Shown here piece by piece: positions 16,246 through 25,009 of a DNA stretch of 64,000 nt. The number at the start of each line of letters is the position of its first letter. The first letter of the stretch is position 1. The DNA is from Ruminococcaceae bacterium UBA2857. Lineage in GTDB: Bacteria; Bacillota; Clostridia; Oscillospirales; Acutalibacteraceae. A program made the position numbers and the translations under genes. A model generated the notes under the pieces. That model searched no databases. It saw only the letters and a list, made by a program, of their open reading frames with translations, and was not told the DNA's origin. The stretch covers positions 22,128 through 86,127 of the forward strand of contig DEFH01000013.1 in the NCBI GenBank assembly GCA_002350705.1, read 5' to 3'.

Positions 16246-17117
16246 TATTTTCCCGCCTTACTGACATCACGATGATGGACCGTCACACGATGGCCCGATT
16301 CCAGAATATGCTGATACAGCACTCTTGTCAGGGAAACAGAACGATGTTTGCCGCCTGTACAGCCGACAGCAATTACCAGCTGACTTTTTCCTTCCGAAAG
16401 GTACAGCGGCAGTGTATAGTCTACCAGTGCGGTCATTCTTTCCGCAAAGCCTTTGGACTGCTCAAACTTCATCACATAGTCAAAGACACACTCTTCCAGT
16501 CCTGTATGATGTTTCAACTCCGGAACATAAAACGGATTCGGCAGACATCTCACATCAAACACCAGGTCTGCTTCCGCCGGCAATCCGTACTTGAATCCGA
16601 ATGACATACACGTTATGGTCATTCCCAAAGAAACATTTCCCAAAAACAGAGAACTGATTCTCTCTTTGAGCTGAGACGGAGACAGCAGAGAGGTATCTAC
16701 TACATAATCCGCTCTTGCCTTGACTCTCATCAGAAGCTCCCTTTCCAGCCGTACAGCTTTTTCAATGGAGCCGCTGCAAATATCATTCAATGGGTGTTTT
16801 CTTCTGGTTTCCCTGAACCGTCTGAGCAGGATATCATCTGCTGCATCCAGAAACAAAATTTTATATTCTTCCTTTGCCGCCTGCAGCTTGTCCAGCGAAT
16901 CAAACAGTTCCTCAAAAGCATCGCCTGCCCGCACATCCGTGACAACCGCAATTTTTTTCATTCGCTCATCCGACGACTTCTCACACAGCTCACAGAAAAC
17001 CGGCAGAAGCATGGGCGGTATATTGTCCACACAATAATAGCCGATATCTTCCATATTTTTCATTGCCACAGACTTGCCCGCACCGGAAAGACCTGTTATA
17101 ATAATAAATTCCATCAT
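16245..17117 (-). CDS. rapZ: RapZ/YvcJ nucleotide-binding regulator
   Basis: 290 residues. Walker A GLSGAGKS lies at about residues 8-15, with family motifs VDNIPP, FLDAADDILLRRF, SFGFKYGLP and AVGCTGGKHRSV. In E. coli RapZ guides RNase E to GlmZ; in Bacillus YvcJ is a GTP/ATPase linked to competence. Six bases separate it from the murB stop. Operon position between murB and whiA is standard for Clostridia apart from the missing yvcK. Confidence 0.95.
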   Translation of the reverse strand: MMEFIIITGLSGAGKSVAMKNMEDIGYYCVDNIPPMLLPVFCELCEKSSDERMKKIAVVTDVRAGDAFEELFDSLDKLQAAKEEYKILFLDAADDILLRRFRETRRKHPLNDICSGSIEKAVRLERELLMRVKARADYVVDTSLLSPSQLKERISSLFLGNVSLGMTITCMSFGFKYGLPAEADLVFDVRCLPNPFYVPELKHHTGLEECVFDYVMKFEQSKGFAERMTALVDYTLPLYLSEGKSQLVIAVGCTGGKHRSVSLTRVLYQHILESGHRVTVHHRDVSKAGK

Positions 17118-17123
17118 TTTCCC

Positions 17124-18026
17124 TCAACCTACAAATTTTACTTCACAGCAAAGTTCCACGCCTTTTTGCTCTCTGACAACCTGCCGGATATACTGAATGA
17201 GTTGTTTGACATCCTCCGCTGTCGCATTGTTGTCATTGACAATAAATCCCGAATGTTTCGGACTGACACACGCACCTCCAATCGTATAGCCCTTCAAGCC
17301 GCATTCCTCTATCAATGCAGCGGCATAATAGCCTGTCGGTCTTTTAAAGACACTTCCGGCACTGGGATGATTGATAGGCTGTTTTGCCTTTCGCCTGTCC
17401 ATCAGTTCCTGCATACGTTCAATAATCAGTTCCTGTTTTTTTGGCTCCAAGCGAAAAACAGCATCTATAATAATATTGTCCGTATCTGTAAAAACACTGT
17501 GACGATAGGAAAAATCCAGTTCTGCTCCTTTGAAACGGTGAATATTGCCGTCATGGTCAAGATACCTTGCTTCCTTGACAACCTCCTTGATTTCACCGTC
17601 ATAGGCTCCTGCATTCATATACACAGCTCCGCCTACAGAACCCGGAATTCCCCATGCAAATTCCAGTCCGCTCAAAGACATCTTTCTCGCAAATACACAC
17701 AGTCCTGCCAGTGTCACACCTGCACCGCAGCGAATCGTATTATCTTCCAGCAGTGTAATGGCATTGAACTCTCCGCACAGTTTGATGACAAGTCCCCTGA
17801 TACCGTCATCCGATACCAGCAGATTGGAACCTAATCCTATGATAAAATACGGCACATCATACTCTCTGCACATTTGCAGGATATTTTTGAGTGCTTTCTT
17901 TGTCTTGACTTCACATAAACAGTCTGCATTGCCGCCTATGTGAAATGTGGTATGTTTGCTCATCGGCTCGTCAAAATACAGCTCTGCTTCCTGCTCCCTG
18001 AGCAGTTCCAAAAATTTCTCGTTCAT
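17124..18026 (-). CDS. murB: UDP-N-acetylenolpyruvoylglucosamine reductase
   Basis: 300 residues. FAD enzyme reducing UDP-GlcNAc-enolpyruvate to UDP-MurNAc for peptidoglycan. The FAD domain has HTTFHIGGNAD, GLGSNLL and GIPGSVGGAVYMNAGAYDGE; the catalytic Ser motif is SAGSVFKRP, and NDNNATAED is near the end. The start at 18026 has GAGGT 9 bases upstream; a longer frame to 18125 runs into hprK and is rejected. Located 19 bases after hprK. Confidence 0.96.
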   Translation of the reverse strand: MNEKFLELLREQEAELYFDEPMSKHTTFHIGGNADCLCEVKTKKALKNILQMCREYDVPYFIIGLGSNLLVSDDGIRGLVIKLCGEFNAITLLEDNTIRCGAGVTLAGLCVFARKMSLSGLEFAWGIPGSVGGAVYMNAGAYDGEIKEVVKEARYLDHDGNIHRFKGAELDFSYRHSVFTDTDNIIIDAVFRLEPKKQELIIERMQELMDRRKAKQPINHPSAGSVFKRPTGYYAAALIEECGLKGYTIGGACVSPKHSGFIVNDNNATAEDVKQLIQYIRQVVREQKGVELCCEVKFVG

Positions 18027-18045
18027 CTTTCCAACCTCAAATCTA

Positions 18046-19005
18046 TCAGAATGCAATCGTCTGTGTACCGCCATCCTCTTCGGGATATTCCAGGCCAAGC
18101 ATCTGGAACAGTTCCCTTGCGGCATTATAACCCATTTTCCGCTGACGGTTGTTCATAGCGGCTACTTCAATAATCACGGCAAGATTTCGTCCGGGTTTTA
18201 CGGGAATGGTGACAATCGGCACTTCATTTCCCAGAATTTCCGTCATTTCGTTGCTCATGCCCATACGGTCATAGACCTTCTTATTGTCCCAGAGTTCCAG
18301 ATTGATGACCATATCAATTTTTTCGGTCAGCTTGACGGCTCCCATACCGAACAGTCTTCTGGCGTTGATAATTCCTATGCCTCTCAGCTCGATAAAATGA
18401 CGGATATTTTCGGGAGCGGAACCAATTAATTGTTTGTTGGAAATTCGCCTGATTTCCACGGCATCATCCGCAATCAGACGATGGCCTCTTTTAATCAGTT
18501 CGATAGCAGTCTCACTCTTACCGACACCGCTGTCGCCCACAATCAGCAGACCTTCACCATAGACTTCTACCAGTACGCCATGTCTTGTTACACGGGGAGC
18601 AAGTTCTGTATTCAACAAAGATACCAGTGATGCCGACAAGCCCGAAGTGGCTTCCGAAGAGCGAAGAACCGGTATTTTATATTTATCGGCAGCAGACATC
18701 AGTTCGCTGTAAGGAATAATTCCCCTTGTGACAATAATGGCAGGCGGCTCAAGAGAAAATATCCTCTCAATCACGTGCAGTCTTTGTTCCGAACTGAATT
18801 TATTCAGATAGCTGTTTTCGGTATTGCCGAAAAGAATGATTCTGGAATTGTCGAAGAAGTCCAGAAAGCCTGTCAGTTCCAGTCCCGGACGGGTAATATC
18901 CTTTGATGAAACGTGTATTTTTTCAGGTTCATTCGGCATATAGGCAACGTCCAGTTCAAGCTCTGATATAATTTTTGAAAGACTGACTGAAAATTTTGTT
19001 TCCAT
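18046..19005 (-). CDS. hprK: HPr kinase/phosphorylase
   Basis: 319 residues. Bifunctional sensor enzyme that phosphorylates HPr on Ser46 and reverses it, controlling carbon catabolite repression. The Walker A is GDSGVGKSETAIEL, followed by HRLIADDAVEI and the signature ELRGIGIINARRLFG; the N-terminal half is the usual cap domain. The ATG has GGAGGTG upstream. It leads the operon hprK-murB-rapZ-whiA-vanZ. A minus-strand TATAAT at 19067-19062 is its likely -10. Confidence 0.96.
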   Translation of the reverse strand: METKFSVSLSKIISELELDVAYMPNEPEKIHVSSKDITRPGLELTGFLDFFDNSRIILFGNTENSYLNKFSSEQRLHVIERIFSLEPPAIIVTRGIIPYSELMSAADKYKIPVLRSSEATSGLSASLVSLLNTELAPRVTRHGVLVEVYGEGLLIVGDSGVGKSETAIELIKRGHRLIADDAVEIRRISNKQLIGSAPENIRHFIELRGIGIINARRLFGMGAVKLTEKIDMVINLELWDNKKVYDRMGMSNEMTEILGNEVPIVTIPVKPGRNLAVIIEVAAMNNRQRKMGYNAARELFQMLGLEYPEEDGGTQTIAF

Positions 19006-19120
19006 AGATACAGCACCTCCGTTTTTTTCATTTCCTCAATGTTAACAAAATTCTATCTAACATTATACATGATTTTTATTCATTTTAAAAGAGGTTTTTA
19101 CAAATTAATAAAAATCTCTT

Positions 19121-19147
19121 TTGTTTGCAGGAACAATGTGTTATAAT
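19121..19147 (+). promoter_or_regulatory. GT4 gene promoter in divergent region
   Basis: Extended -10 TGTTATAAT (TATAAT at 19142-19147) with TTGTTT at 19121-19126, spacer 15. It lies back-to-back with the hprK -10 (19062-19067, minus) in the 174-base divergent gap. Confidence 0.55.
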
Positions 19148-19179
19148 AGCAATATTAATCTTTGATAATCGGTGATTGT

Positions 19180-20355
19180 ATGCGAATTTTAATTTTTACG
19201 GAAGTATTTGCTCCGTATGTATGCGGCATTTCGAGTTATGTCGAGGTGCTGAAAAAGGGACTGGAACAGCTTTCCCACAAAGTTGTCATCGTGACCTCCG
19301 ATCCGACGGTGGAAAAAGCCAAGTTTTTGGACGATATTATCCGCTGTCCCGCCAAGCCTGTGAAAAAAAACAAATACGGACATGAATGTAAATGCAGCGG
19401 TGATATGAAAGTGATTGATTTTATCTGCAGTTACAAGCCCGATGTGGTGCATATCCATACCGATACCAAAATCGGCTATATGGGATTGGAAGTGGCAGAC
19501 CGCTGCAAAGCACCTGTTGTCTTTACGATACACGATTATTTTCCGGATCGCTTTGCCTCCGACAGTTCCGATTTCATATGGAAAATCAAGACGTACTTTG
19601 AAAAAAGGCATTTCATAGATATGCTTGATACGGCTGACGCCGTTACTTCCTCTTGCAGCAGAGCGGATATTTTTGTCAGACGTGCCGGACGAAAAAATGA
19701 TGTCCGTCTGATACGCTCCGCTACAGATACCAAAATGTTTGACTATCGTCGGGCTACTCCCGATTCCATTGCCAAAACCCGTGCCAATCTCGGTCTTTCA
19801 CAGCAGGCGGCTGTTGCCGTTTTTGCAGGGATTCTCAGCGTGGAAAAAAATCTGGAATTTGCTCTGACTGCCTTTTCCAAGTATATCCGGCAAACAGACA
19901 ATATTCAATTTTTAATTGTCGGTGACGGCTCCGAAACAGAGTATCTCAAAAAACTCTGCAAAAAACTGAAAATTGCCGATATGGTTATTTTTTCGGGCAT
20001 GATCCCCAATGCCAAAATGCCTGATATTTATGCTTCTTGTGATATGTATGTCTGTTCCTATGATGACGGACTGATGTCCATGTCGTTTGTCGAGGCAATG
20101 GCTTGCGGATTGCCTGTGCTTCTCAAGGAAGACGACGAGAAAATCGCCTACGGCATTATCAAAGACGGCACTAACGGCTTTGTCTACAAGGACCAGGAAC
20201 AGTTTGCCGAATACTTAAAAAAGCTGGCTTCCCTTGATAAAGATATGAAAAACCGTATCAAAAAAATCGTCAGAAATACCATTCCGAAAGATGCCTATGC
20301 TTCGATGGCTCAGGAATATCTTGATGTTTACCTCAGTCTCCCCAAAAAAGAATGA
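19180..20355 (+). CDS. GT4-family glycosyltransferase (glycolipid type)
   Basis: 391 residues with the two-Rossmann GT-B fold. The N-terminal acceptor domain opens with ILIFTEVFAPYVCGISSYVEVL. The C-terminal nucleotide-sugar domain has AGILSVEKNLEFAL, FLIVGDGSE, FSGMIP and SFVEAMACGLPVL, the region of the conserved Glu pair. The pattern resembles 1,2-diacylglycerol 3-glucosyltransferases that make membrane glycolipids, though acceptor specificity is not readable. The start at 19180 follows a weak GGTGAT site; an upstream in-frame TTG is less likely. Monocistronic, with a terminator after it. Confidence 0.85.
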   Translation: MRILIFTEVFAPYVCGISSYVEVLKKGLEQLSHKVVIVTSDPTVEKAKFLDDIIRCPAKPVKKNKYGHECKCSGDMKVIDFICSYKPDVVHIHTDTKIGYMGLEVADRCKAPVVFTIHDYFPDRFASDSSDFIWKIKTYFEKRHFIDMLDTADAVTSSCSRADIFVRRAGRKNDVRLIRSATDTKMFDYRRATPDSIAKTRANLGLSQQAAVAVFAGILSVEKNLEFALTAFSKYIRQTDNIQFLIVGDGSETEYLKKLCKKLKIADMVIFSGMIPNAKMPDIYASCDMYVCSYDDGLMSMSFVEAMACGLPVLLKEDDEKIAYGIIKDGTNGFVYKDQEQFAEYLKKLASLDKDMKNRIKKIVRNTIPKDAYASMAQEYLDVYLSLPKKE

Positions 20356-20391
20356 AAAATGCTGACCGTTGTTCTCGGTCAGCATTTTTTG
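20354..20391 (+). terminator. Bidirectional terminator, GT4 / Na-Pi symporter
   Basis: Stem ATGCTGACCG / CGGTCAGCAT with A-rich 5' and T6 3' flanks between two convergent genes. Confidence 0.88.
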
Positions 20392-20393
20392 TC

Positions 20394-22040
20394 TTACACT
20401 TCATTCTGAATGGGTTTAAAGTTCGGAAAAAATGAAAACGCAATATTGGTACTGTGGTCGGCAATTCTTTCCAGATTGGTAAGAAGCTCCATAAACAGCG
20501 TACCTACTGCCGCATCACACTCTCCGTCACGCAGTCTTTCGATATGCCTGTCTTTAAAAAGTTCCGTTTTATCGTCTATTTTCTGTTCGGTGTCTCCGAC
20601 AAGGCGGAACATTTCTCTGTCACGAGACTGTCCGTCAAAGATTTTCAGGGAATTGTCAATCACACTCGTGACAAGCTCTTTCAATTCATTGATTTCCGAA
20701 ATTGCCTTTTCACTGAACACTTCGTTTTTGTCAATCTGCATATTGGCAATTTCACAGATATTCTCCGCATGGTCACCGATTCTCTCCATATCGCTCACGA
20801 CATGATAGAATTTGCCGATTTTCTCACGGTCCGAATCTTCTATTGCCAATGCATTGATCTTCACCAGATAACCCGCTATCGTATGATTCAGATAGTCAAT
20901 GACTTCCTCATTTTCCTCAACCTGTTCAATCTTTTTCTTGTCAAGCTCCAGCAGGGCTTCCATTGACAGGACAAAATTCTTTCTGGCAAGTCTGCCCATT
21001 CTCTGAATCTCTTTCGTGATCTGGTTGACAGCGATAGGCGGTGTTTTGAGAATTCGCTCGTCAACATACTTGAGATGACAGGCTTCCTTGTCGGTATTTT
21101 CCTCTCCCCTGATAATCAGGTAGGACAGCTTGATGATCAGACCGTTGCACGGCAGCAATATAACTGTAGAAACAATACTGAAAATGATATGTACAAGGGA
21201 TATTTGCAGAGATACATTGTCTGTCAGTCCCTCCATCCAGTTCACAAACGGTGTAAACAATGTCAGCACCGTAAACATCACGGTTCCCAGAACAACGAAT
21301 ATCACATAGGAAAGTGCTGTACGCTGTGCGGATTTGGTCGCACCGATGGAGGAAATAACCGAAGTCACGCACGCTCCGATATGAATACCGTACACGATAT
21401 ATACCGCATTCGGCAATGCCAGTGCCCCTGCCGCTCCGAGTGCCTGCAAAACACCGACAGTCGCAGAGGAACTCTGCACCACTCCGGCAAATACGGTACC
21501 GAACAGAATACCGATCAGCGGATCACTGACGGATGTAATCATGGACTGAAAAAATTCCGATGAAGCAAGCGGCTTTAAATTATCACTCATGGTTGTCATG
21601 CCGAAAAACAGGATACCAAAACCGGCGATAATCTGTCCGACATATTTGGTATTGTTCTTTTTGCTCAGGCTCACCATAAAGGCTCCGACGCATATCAGCA
21701 CCGGCATATACTGGGCAATGTTAAACGACAAAATCAAACTTGTTACTGTCGTACCGATGGTGGCACCCATGATGACTCCCATACCTTGTGTCAGTGTCAT
21801 CAGACCGGCATTGACAAAGCCCACCACCATGACGGAAACCGCTGTGGAACTCTGTATAATCGCTGTGACAACGACACCGACCAATGCTCCGAGAAATTTG
21901 TTGGAAGTCAGCTTTTCCAGTATTACTCTCAGCTTGGCACCTGCTGCCAGCTCCAGACCGTCTCCCAACAGCTTCATGCCGTAAAGGAACAGTCCCAATC
22001 CTCCCAATGCAAGGATAATCTGTGTTGCTACGAGGGTCAT
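20394..22040 (-). CDS. Na/phosphate cotransporter family protein with PhoU tail
   Basis: 548 residues. Two inverted-repeat Na/Pi modules carry the paired QSS motifs IIQSSTAVSVMVV and VVQSSSATVGVLQ. About eight to nine membrane helices occupy residues 1-325. The cytoplasmic C-terminus (about 340-548) is helical and PhoU-like (ERIGDHAENI, ERIADHSTNI). It likely takes up or exports phosphate with sodium. The ATG at 22040 is six bases after GGAGGA; an in-frame TTG two codons upstream is too close to it. A palindrome lies upstream of its promoter. Confidence 0.9.
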   Translation of the reverse strand: MTLVATQIILALGGLGLFLYGMKLLGDGLELAAGAKLRVILEKLTSNKFLGALVGVVVTAIIQSSTAVSVMVVGFVNAGLMTLTQGMGVIMGATIGTTVTSLILSFNIAQYMPVLICVGAFMVSLSKKNNTKYVGQIIAGFGILFFGMTTMSDNLKPLASSEFFQSMITSVSDPLIGILFGTVFAGVVQSSSATVGVLQALGAAGALALPNAVYIVYGIHIGACVTSVISSIGATKSAQRTALSYVIFVVLGTVMFTVLTLFTPFVNWMEGLTDNVSLQISLVHIIFSIVSTVILLPCNGLIIKLSYLIIRGEENTDKEACHLKYVDERILKTPPIAVNQITKEIQRMGRLARKNFVLSMEALLELDKKKIEQVEENEEVIDYLNHTIAGYLVKINALAIEDSDREKIGKFYHVVSDMERIGDHAENICEIANMQIDKNEVFSEKAISEINELKELVTSVIDNSLKIFDGQSRDREMFRLVGDTEQKIDDKTELFKDRHIERLRDGECDAAVGTLFMELLTNLERIADHSTNIAFSFFPNFKPIQNEV

Positions 22041-22093
22041 AAACAATCCTCCAAATCTTTTTTACTTTCTCTCTTCTATGATTGTCCTTTTCA

Positions 22094-22138
22094 ATGATAT
22101 TACAATATTCGCCATTAAATATTCTTTTAAAGAATATT
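22094..22138 (-). promoter_or_regulatory. Na/Pi symporter promoter with 13-bp palindrome
   Basis: On the minus strand a -10-like TATCAT (22099-22094) lies 22 bases downstream of TTCTTTAAAAGAA (22134-22122), itself the core of a 9-3-9 inverted repeat at 22118-22138. No good -35 exists. The same 13-mer with the same 22-base spacing precedes the transketolase -10. Confidence 0.5.
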
Positions 22139-22195
22139 ATTATTTTTTTTTTTTTCTCACATTCCGTCAAAATACATTCATGACAGGATGAATTT

Positions 22196-22609
22196 TTATA
22201 TTATTATACCATTGCAGTGGTCAATTTCATGCTGAATAATTTCCGCTGTAAATCCTGCATAGTGATTTCTGTGTTTTTTCATCAGCATATCATGATATTC
22301 CACTTCAATTTCCTTCCAGCGGTAAGTTTTTCTGGTTCCCGAAAGCGAAAGACATCCCTCTTCCGTTTCATAGCGTTCCTTCGAGTGAGAAAGAATTTTC
22401 GGATTCATCATTACAACAGGTATCATGCCCATCTGTACGACAATGATATTTTTATGTTCCCCGATCATATTGGCAGCCATTCCGACACATCTTTCCGTAT
22501 TCGCACGGAAGGTGTCCAGCAGGTCTCCGGCAACTCCCAAATCCGCCTTGGAAGCAGGCTTGGATTTTTTCATCAATACAACTGTATCTTTCACAATTTC
22601 CCTTATCAC
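22196..22609 (-). CDS. def: Short peptide deformylase-like protein
   Basis: 137 residues. Metal ligands are Cys86 in EGCLSL and His127/His131 in QHEIDH with catalytic Glu128. Motif I, normally GxGxAAxQ, reads VGMAANMIG, so the oxyanion-stabilising Gln is Met48. Deformylases remove the N-formyl group from new proteins. The start is taken as GTG at 22609, 9 bases after AAGGAGGGG; upstream in-frame ATGs lie before that site. This small variant seems recurrent in Clostridia; whether it is a full deformylase is uncertain. Confidence 0.8.
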   Translation of the reverse strand: MIREIVKDTVVLMKKSKPASKADLGVAGDLLDTFRANTERCVGMAANMIGEHKNIIVVQMGMIPVVMMNPKILSHSKERYETEEGCLSLSGTRKTYRWKEIEVEYHDMLMKKHRNHYAGFTAEIIQHEIDHCNGIII

Positions 22610-22696
22610 TGTATATTTCCCCTCCTTGTGTCCCATTATCATCACTGAGGTGATATGAGATGATATTCATTCCATGCAGTGAGAACTGCCTGTATC

Positions 22697-22738
22697 AAAA
22701 AGACGGCTGCTGTACTCTCGAAAGCACCGCCGCCGTCA
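22697..22738 (-). terminator. radA terminator
   Basis: On the minus strand a hairpin with outer stem GACGGC / GCCGTC and inner GCT / AGC is followed by TTTTTG, 34 bases after the radA stop. Confidence 0.65.
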
Positions 22739-22771
22739 CGAATTCCACGGACAGCACCTGTGCCTATAAAG

Positions 22772-24151
22772 TCACCCTCCCAGTGCCGACACAGCATCCC
22801 TGATGCTGCGTACTCCGATAATTTCCATGTCACTGTCAGGCGGCAGCGTCAGTCCTTTTACATTGTGGTACGGCAAAATACATTTTTTAAAGCCGAGTCT
22901 TGCCGCCTCCGACACTCTCATTGCCGCACGGCTCACAGAACGGATTTCGCCTGTCAGTCCGACTTCGCCGAAAGCGAGAAGGTCTTCGGGAACAACCATA
23001 TCTTTCAGACTGCTGACAAGTGCCAGAGCTACGGCTAAATCTGTGGCAGGTTCATCCAGCCTCAGACCGCCTATGACATTCACATACGCATCCAGGCTCG
23101 AAAAAAAGTAGCCGCATCGTTTTTCCAGCACCGCTAAAAGCATGGACATTCTGTTATAGTCAAAGCCTGTAGACATTCTGCGTGCATTGCCGTAGCCGGA
23201 ATTTGTCACAAGCCCCTGTATTTCGGCCAAAATCGGGCGGCTTCCCTCCATGGTACACGCCACACAAGTTCCCGATACATTCTTCGGTCTGCCTGACAGG
23301 AGCATTAACGAGGGATTTTCCACCTCACTCAAGCCGGTATCTCCCATCTGAAAGACACCGATTTCATTGGTGGAACCGTATCTGTTTTTGACGGCTCTCA
23401 GAATTCTGTAAGACATCTGCTTGTCACCCTCAAAATACAGCACCGCATCCACAATATGCTCCAGTACTTTCGGACCGGCAATCGCACCGTCTTTATTGAC
23501 GTGTCCCACGATAATACACGGTATATCCAATGATTTCGCTGTTCTCATGAGAATATTGGTACATTCTCTCACCTGTGTGACACTGCCCGGAGAAGAACTC
23601 AATTCCTTGTCGTTCATGGTCTGTATGGAGTCTATCATCACCAAATCCGGTTTTTCTGTCTGTATCTGATCGGCAACGATTTCCACATCCGTTTCCGTCA
23701 TGATCAACAGATTTTCACAGCTCACGCCTAATCTTGACGCTCTGAGCTTGATTTGTCTTTTGGATTCTTCCCCCGAAATATACAGGATTTTCAGAATTTT
23801 CCCCAGATGACTGCATATCTGCAACAGAATCGTTGACTTTCCGATACCCGGATCACCGCCCAAAAGTACCAGTGAGCCTTTGACAATTCCCCCTCCGAGA
23901 ACCCTGTCCAATTCTTTGGAGCCTGTATAATAGCGTTCCTCATCCTCCGTGGAAATTTCCGTAATTTTCACCGGCAAAGAGGAAGCTTTTCTTCTTTGCT
24001 GAGGTGCCGGCAGACCCGATTTTGATGTCTCACGGATTTCTTCATTAAGTGTGTTCCACTCTCCGCATCCCGGACATTTGCCGTACCATTTGCCGCACTC
24101 ATAGCCGCACTGTGAGCAGACAAACAGACTTTTTGTTTTTGTATTTGCCAT
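22772..24151 (-). CDS. radA: DNA repair protein RadA/Sms
   Basis: 459 residues. Zinc finger CSQCGYECGKWYGKCPGC at the N-terminus; RecA-like ATPase with Walker A GGDPGIGKST and Walker B LVMIDS; the RadA signature KNRYGSTNEIG; a C-terminal Lon-protease-like domain. It is a helicase-like factor that helps branch migration in recombination. AAGGAAG precedes the ATG. It lies 15 bases downstream of cwlD on the same strand. Confidence 0.96.
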   Translation of the reverse strand: MANTKTKSLFVCSQCGYECGKWYGKCPGCGEWNTLNEEIRETSKSGLPAPQQRRKASSLPVKITEISTEDEERYYTGSKELDRVLGGGIVKGSLVLLGGDPGIGKSTILLQICSHLGKILKILYISGEESKRQIKLRASRLGVSCENLLIMTETDVEIVADQIQTEKPDLVMIDSIQTMNDKELSSSPGSVTQVRECTNILMRTAKSLDIPCIIVGHVNKDGAIAGPKVLEHIVDAVLYFEGDKQMSYRILRAVKNRYGSTNEIGVFQMGDTGLSEVENPSLMLLSGRPKNVSGTCVACTMEGSRPILAEIQGLVTNSGYGNARRMSTGFDYNRMSMLLAVLEKRCGYFFSSLDAYVNVIGGLRLDEPATDLAVALALVSSLKDMVVPEDLLAFGEVGLTGEIRSVSRAAMRVSEAARLGFKKCILPYHNVKGLTLPPDSDMEIIGVRSIRDAVSALGG

Positions 24152-24166
24152 TGTTTCGTCTTCCTT

Positions 24167-24895
24167 TTACGTATTTTGAACAGAACAACGATTTGTATAG
24201 CCCATGATTCCGCCGCATATGGCAAATGCCATTTTTTGCTGATAATCCTTGTCAGACAGTTTTTTGGCCTCTTCCTCATTCGACAGAAAACCGCACTCTA
24301 CAATGACCGCAGGCACCTGTGCCTGATCCAGAATATAAATATTGCTGTCGGCAGGCTTTAATTCCCGTTTGTTGTCGGGCTGTAAAAGACCTGTTACGGA
24401 TTTTCTGAGTTCGTCTGCCAGAACCGCACTTTTGGGATTATTTTTGGAATAAAACATTTGCGTGCCGAAATACTGACTCTGTTCAAACTTATTCTGATGG
24501 ATACTGACCAGAATCTGATTTTTGCTGTTATTAATAATTTTCGTTCTGTTCTTTAAATCAGACACTTTCTTTTCCCTTGTTGTTGACGCAGAGCTGTCAA
24601 ATATCGAAATATCCGTATCTCTTGTCATCACGACCTGATAGCCGCCTGCCGTCAGCATATCCCGAAGCATTAATGCAATGCTCAGATTAATATCCTTTTC
24701 CAACAGACCATTGGCAACTGCTCCGCTGTCCTCTCCGCCATGTCCCGCATCAATGACCACCACCGGCAATGTAACATTTTCTGCCGAAACACGGACACTT
24801 TCACCATCCCCGAACGCTGTATACAGCAGTCCTCCGAACAAAAAAACGCACAGCAGTGTTGCCGAACAACAAAGATATACTTTCAATTTTTCCAC
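24167..24895 (-). CDS. cwlD: N-acetylmuramoyl-L-alanine amidase (CwlD-like)
   Basis: 242 residues. An N-terminal membrane helix (about 6-28) is followed by an Amidase_3 domain. Zinc ligands and catalytic motifs are VIDAGHGGEDSG, NGLLEKDINLS, VSIHQNKF and VIVECGFLSN (catalytic Glu). CwlD-type enzymes cleave stem peptides in spore cortex; other Amidase_3 enzymes act in separation. GTG start with AGAGGTGG upstream. Likely co-transcribed with radA. Confidence 0.92.
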   Translation of the reverse strand: MEKLKVYLCCSATLLCVFLFGGLLYTAFGDGESVRVSAENVTLPVVVIDAGHGGEDSGAVANGLLEKDINLSIALMLRDMLTAGGYQVVMTRDTDISIFDSSASTTREKKVSDLKNRTKIINNSKNQILVSIHQNKFEQSQYFGTQMFYSKNNPKSAVLADELRKSVTGLLQPDNKRELKPADSNIYILDQAQVPAVIVECGFLSNEEEAKKLSDKDYQQKMAFAICGGIMGYTNRCSVQNT

Positions 24896-24909
24896 AGTAT
24901 TACCACCTC

Positions 24910-24924
24910 TTCATATTATATGAA
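24910..24924 (-). promoter_or_regulatory. Palindrome overlapping the cwlD -10
   Basis: Perfect 7-1-7 palindrome TTCATAT-N-ATATGAA. On the minus strand it contains TATAAT, 15-30 bases before the cwlD GTG. The -35 is poor. A regulator or alternative sigma factor could use this. Confidence 0.4.
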
Positions 24925-24950
24925 GCAGCGATTCAAATCATCACTCCAAT

Positions 24951-24980
24951 GGAAAAAGCGGTCTTTTCTGACCGCATTTT
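24951..24980 (-). terminator. Terminator of coiled-coil gene
   Basis: Minus-strand hairpin GCGGTC / GACCGC with a 6-base loop followed by TTTTTCC, after the gene ending at 25010. Confidence 0.75.
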
Positions 24981-25009
24981 GTATGATAGCATATAATATG
25001 GGGAAAATT

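Noticed and set aside
22118..22155. Plus-strand terminator (palindrome followed by T13)
   Set aside because: No plus-strand gene precedes it; the stem is AT-only at the base, and its shared position before two minus-strand promoters favours an operator.
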